NCBI GenBank assembly: GCA_034430425.1
Contig: DAOUEK010000017.1
Coordinates: 17,151 to 81,150 of the forward strand
Origin: WVZH01 sp034430425
GTDB lineage: Bacteria; Chloroflexota; Anaerolineae; Anaerolineales; E44-bin32
DNA length: 64,000 nucleotides
Reading direction: 5' to 3'
The notes beneath the pieces are model-generated. The model had not been told where the DNA came from. It saw nothing but the letters and a program-made list of their open reading frames with translations, and did no database searches. The position numbers and the translations under genes are program-made. Below are positions 61,948 through 64,000 of this stretch, piece after piece (position 1 is the first letter of the stretch; each line of letters starts with the position of its first letter).

Positions 61948-62664
61948 ATGGAGAAGAAAAGGGTCATCTGGATTGTTATCGTCGTGATCGTTCTGATCAT
62001 TGGTGCAGTGGGCTTTGCGTTAGTCTCTGGTTTTCGAGCGATTACCGCACCGGTGAGTGAACTTCGTGAGGATCTGGGCACGCAAGTTGCCCGCATTCTG
62101 AATCCCACGCCAACGATCATCCCCGATCCCGTTACGATCGTGCGCGAAGTACGTTCGTTGGCGCGCCTGGAGACAATCCATTACTCGGTTGAGAAGATCA
62201 TTGTGGCGGAAACCAGACAGGGACCTTTTGGTTTCCTTTTTGGGGATCGGCTTCTCCTGGTAGCTCATGGGACGGTTATCGCAGGCGTCGATCTGGAAAA
62301 GATCGATCTGAACAGTGTCTGGATTGACGATTTGGGCAGCGTTCATATTATCTTGCCCGAATCTGAAGTTTTCGTCGCTACACTCGATAACGAGAAATCA
62401 TACATCTACGACCGCGAGAAGGGATTTTTTACACGGGGGGATGTGAATCTCGAGACGGCGGCTCGTCAGGCTGCAGAAGACGAAATCCTTCGTGCCGCAT
62501 TGGAAGAGAACATTCTCGAGCAAGCCTCGATCAACGCTGAAAATTATCTGTATTCGTTTTTACATGCCCTGGGGTTTTCGGATGTGATCTTCTCAGACGA
62601 AGCGGAACGTCCCATAATTATCCCAAGCGCAACGCCTACGGTAGAATCGCCAGCTGCGCCCTGA
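61948..62664 (+). CDS. DUF4230 membrane-anchored protein
   Basis: The 238-residue protein has one N-terminal helix (about 7-29), then a DUF4230 domain: ARLETIHYSVEKIIVAE, LLVAHGTVIAGVDLEKI, ILPESEVFVATLDNEKSYIYDREKGFF and a helical C-part (ENYLYSFLHALGF). The end is Thr/Pro-rich. The domain is extracytoplasmic and of unknown function. Confidence 0.82.
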   Translation: MEKKRVIWIVIVVIVLIIGAVGFALVSGFRAITAPVSELREDLGTQVARILNPTPTIIPDPVTIVREVRSLARLETIHYSVEKIIVAETRQGPFGFLFGDRLLLVAHGTVIAGVDLEKIDLNSVWIDDLGSVHIILPESEVFVATLDNEKSYIYDREKGFFTRGDVNLETAARQAAEDEILRAALEENILEQASINAENYLYSFLHALGFSDVIFSDEAERPIIIPSATPTVESPAAP

Positions 62665-62730
62665 TATTTACTTCATTGCGAAATGTCACAAGTGAGATCC
62701 GGTAGGGTCGACAAATCGAACGATCTGACA

Positions 62731-63561
62731 TCAGATTCGGCGTATCCATTCCTGCGAGGCGTAGCGCCTTTCGATCAACGATCGGCTAATGCCCTCTTCG
62801 TACGACGATAGCCCTCCAGCATTGAATGTCCATCCCAATTCGCGTTCGATACTCTGCGTGAGTGCTTGCGCAGCAGATTCCCATTCTACTTTCGAGTGCA
62901 GCACATCCTCGATCGTCGCGGATTGCTTTCGTACGCAACGAACAGCTGCCTGGCGTGCTGCTTCGCTTGGATATGCAAGGACCTGGCAAATTCGCGAAAT
63001 ATCTCCACAGAGGGGTAGGCTGCCGTGCTGCAGCACAGACCCTCGTCGGCGAAGCTGCGCACTCCCCACGATTTTTTTGCCCTGTACAGTGATTTCGTAG
63101 GCACTTGGGGATTGAAAACAAATCGGTTCTTGACGCTGCTCTTCGGAAAGCGCTTTATCGCCAGAAACGGTCACGTCCAATCCCAGGATTTCAAGGGCAT
63201 GGACGAGAGCCCTGCTTATCTTCTTGTAACTGGCCAAAACGCCTCCAGAGAAATCGGGGTGATCGTCCGGGGCGATGAGCGCGTAGGTCAATTCGTCGGT
63301 GTGGAGAATCGCCCGACCGCCGGTAGGGCGGCGAACGATATCCCACCCGCGATCGTAAAGCTGAGAATAATCGACATCCTGGCAAGGCTGGGCATAGCCG
63401 AGGGATAAACACGGAGGTTGCCAGGCGTACAGCCTTAAAGTACAAGGGGATTTCTGTTCGCATACGGCCTGGAGAATGGCATCATCGACCGCCATGTTCT
63501 CGGGGCCAGAGGCAGGTGGGGAACGTAGAAGTCGCCAATTTGTTGCGGCCGTTTGATGCAC
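62731..63561 (-). CDS. lipoate/octanoate protein transferase (LplA/LipM type)
   Basis: This gives 276 residues from the GTG at 63561, seven bases after TATAAT; an in-frame GTG at 63579 lies on the other side of the -10 box and is less likely. The BPL/LplA/LipB fold is evident: LRLYAWQPPCLSLGYAQ, VRRPTGGRAILH, DELTYALIAP, CFQSPSAYEITVQGKKIVGSAQLRR. A Cys precedes FQSPSAYEI, as in LipM octanoyltransferases, whereas LplA ligases use an adenylate. It would lipoylate the PDH E2 encoded at 24653-25891. Confidence 0.87.
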   Translation of the reverse strand: MHQTAATNWRLLRSPPASGPENMAVDDAILQAVCEQKSPCTLRLYAWQPPCLSLGYAQPCQDVDYSQLYDRGWDIVRRPTGGRAILHTDELTYALIAPDDHPDFSGGVLASYKKISRALVHALEILGLDVTVSGDKALSEEQRQEPICFQSPSAYEITVQGKKIVGSAQLRRRGSVLQHGSLPLCGDISRICQVLAYPSEAARQAAVRCVRKQSATIEDVLHSKVEWESAAQALTQSIERELGWTFNAGGLSSYEEGISRSLIERRYASQEWIRRI

Positions 63562-63568
63562 AGTTAGG

Positions 63569-63574
63569 ATTATA
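63569..63574 (-). promoter_or_regulatory. -10 box for the lipoyl transferase gene
   Basis: TATAAT on the minus strand, seven bases before the GTG at 63561. Confidence 0.45.
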
Positions 63575-63672
63575 CCCACGATGAGACAAGACGTAGGGAA
63601 TCTTCATGAAAGGGATAAATGTATTCGTAAGATTGTTTGGCGTAAAGTGTGTTGAAAATTGTCTTTGACGTC

Positions 63673-63724
63673 CCCCCTGTTGTCCCCCCAACGGGGGGAC
63701 AACAGGGGGTGGCAGTCCACCCCC
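63673..63724. repeat. GC-rich perfect inverted repeat with overlapping hairpin
   Basis: A 17-bp perfect stem (63673-63689 with 63693-63709, loop AAC) is built from C-runs and TGTTGT. Its right arm GGGGG is shared with a second hairpin, GGGGGTGG (63705-63712) with CCACCCCC (63717-63724). It lies in a 420-base gene-free end. Reading frames through it give repetitive sequence and I do not support them as genes. Confidence 0.6.
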
Positions 63725-63926
63725 ATACCCCCTGACAAAGCGGCCCGCGGAGTTGATCGTAAATTCGAAGATGATATGGGCCGCGAAAAGATCACACTCA
63801 TTCGACTCAATGCCTAACTTGATGCATTTACTTGAGCCCGCTCAAAGACGGAGCGAAATGGAGGCCATGGGAGGTAGCAGTTATTATGATTTTCAGGCCG
63901 AAGTGGAGAGACTTAGCCGAGGGGGA

Positions 63927-63952
63927 GTGGGGGACGAGCTATCGTCCCCCAC
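63927..63952. repeat. second GC-rich perfect inverted repeat
   Basis: GTGGGGGACGA (63927-63937) pairs with TCGTCCCCCAC (63942-63952), 11 bp, loop GCTA. The surrounding sequence is G-rich on the plus strand. Together with 63673-63724 it suggests a repeated non-coding element, possibly a REP- or MITE-like unit, at the window edge. Confidence 0.5.
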
Positions 63953-64000
63953 AGCCACCCTTACAGGGGGGCGAACGGGGGGTGAGAGGAGAATAAGGAT

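Noticed and set aside
63604..63810. Open frame of 68 codons on the minus strand
   Set aside because: It runs straight through the GC-rich inverted repeat, and no ribosome site or known motif supports it.

Overview
The window looks like chromosomal housekeeping DNA from a Chloroflexota bacterium, most likely class Anaerolineae. This is inferred from gene content, not from a marker match. The clues are many lipoproteins with Thr/Pro-rich linkers, a choice-of-anchor/beta-helix lipoprotein, a WD40 relic, a very long SecA with a basic tail instead of a zinc-binding tail, a T-box in front of a TrpB2-type protein, and a predicted F420-type (DUF385) reductase. By eye the base composition is moderate and even. 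I see no insertion sequence, prophage, CRISPR array or rRNA.

Layout. 1-4.8 kb: end of a LysE-type exporter, a GH99-like lipoprotein, a DUF4349 lipoprotein and an unknown protein. 4.8-11.6 kb (minus strand): an OmpR-type regulator, MacA-type adaptor, ABC ATPase, FtsX/MacB-type permease, a membrane-anchored protein and a sensor kinase, which together read as a self-regulated export or envelope-stress module. 11.7-15.1 kb: a tightly overlapping amino-sugar operon (GH4 glycosidase, BadF-type sugar kinase, SIS isomerase/deaminase). 15.2-16.9 kb: small lipoproteins and the DUF385 reductase. 16.9-18.9 kb: aspS behind a probable ribosome-sensing attenuator. 18.9-22.9 kb: an unassigned structured RNA, then recA, recX and rny. 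22.9-27.9 kb (minus): a receiver protein, a HAD phosphatase and the pyruvate dehydrogenase genes pdhA-pdhB-pdhC. 28-31.8 kb (minus): a lipoprotein, a GIFT-like membrane protein and SppA. 32-34.2 kb (minus): TrpB2 under a Trp-specific T-box, then a decayed WD40 relic. 34.2-38.6 kb (minus): two large surface lipoproteins (beta-helix protein, S41 protease). 38.9-45 kb: MoeB/ThiF, a cell-wall amidase with a YkuD transpeptidase, a ferredoxin, a CnoX-like thioredoxin-TPR protein, a CBM9-like lipoprotein and tRNA-Leu. 45.2-49.2 kb: secA. 49.4-53.8 kb: mutM, comEA, a cobalamin adenosyltransferase, DUF554 and a DsbA-like protein. 53.9-56.9 kb: a hydrolase, an acetyltransferase and TPR/XRE genes. 57-60.7 kb: a four-gene signalling cluster with a zinc-ribbon/MshEN histidine kinase. 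60.8-63.6 kb: an SDR enzyme, DUF503, DUF4230 and a lipoate/octanoate transferase that would serve the PDH E2. The last 400 bases hold GC-rich perfect inverted repeats and no gene I can support.

The strongest find is the aspS leader. A near-consensus promoter drives a 29-codon leader peptide containing the run Asn-Asn-Ser-Asn-Asn-Asp-Asp. It is followed by an intrinsic terminator and by a perfectly complementary antiterminator segment. The AspRS carries the RRRDHGG histidine associated with non-discriminating enzymes, which charge both tRNA-Asp and tRNA-Asn. An Asn+Asp sensor would therefore fit exactly. Other notable points are the Trp T-box on a TrpB2 gene, a SecA with about 300 extra residues in its wing region, a pseudoknot-like RNA upstream of recA, and a repeated -10/start-codon spacing suggesting leaderless mRNAs.
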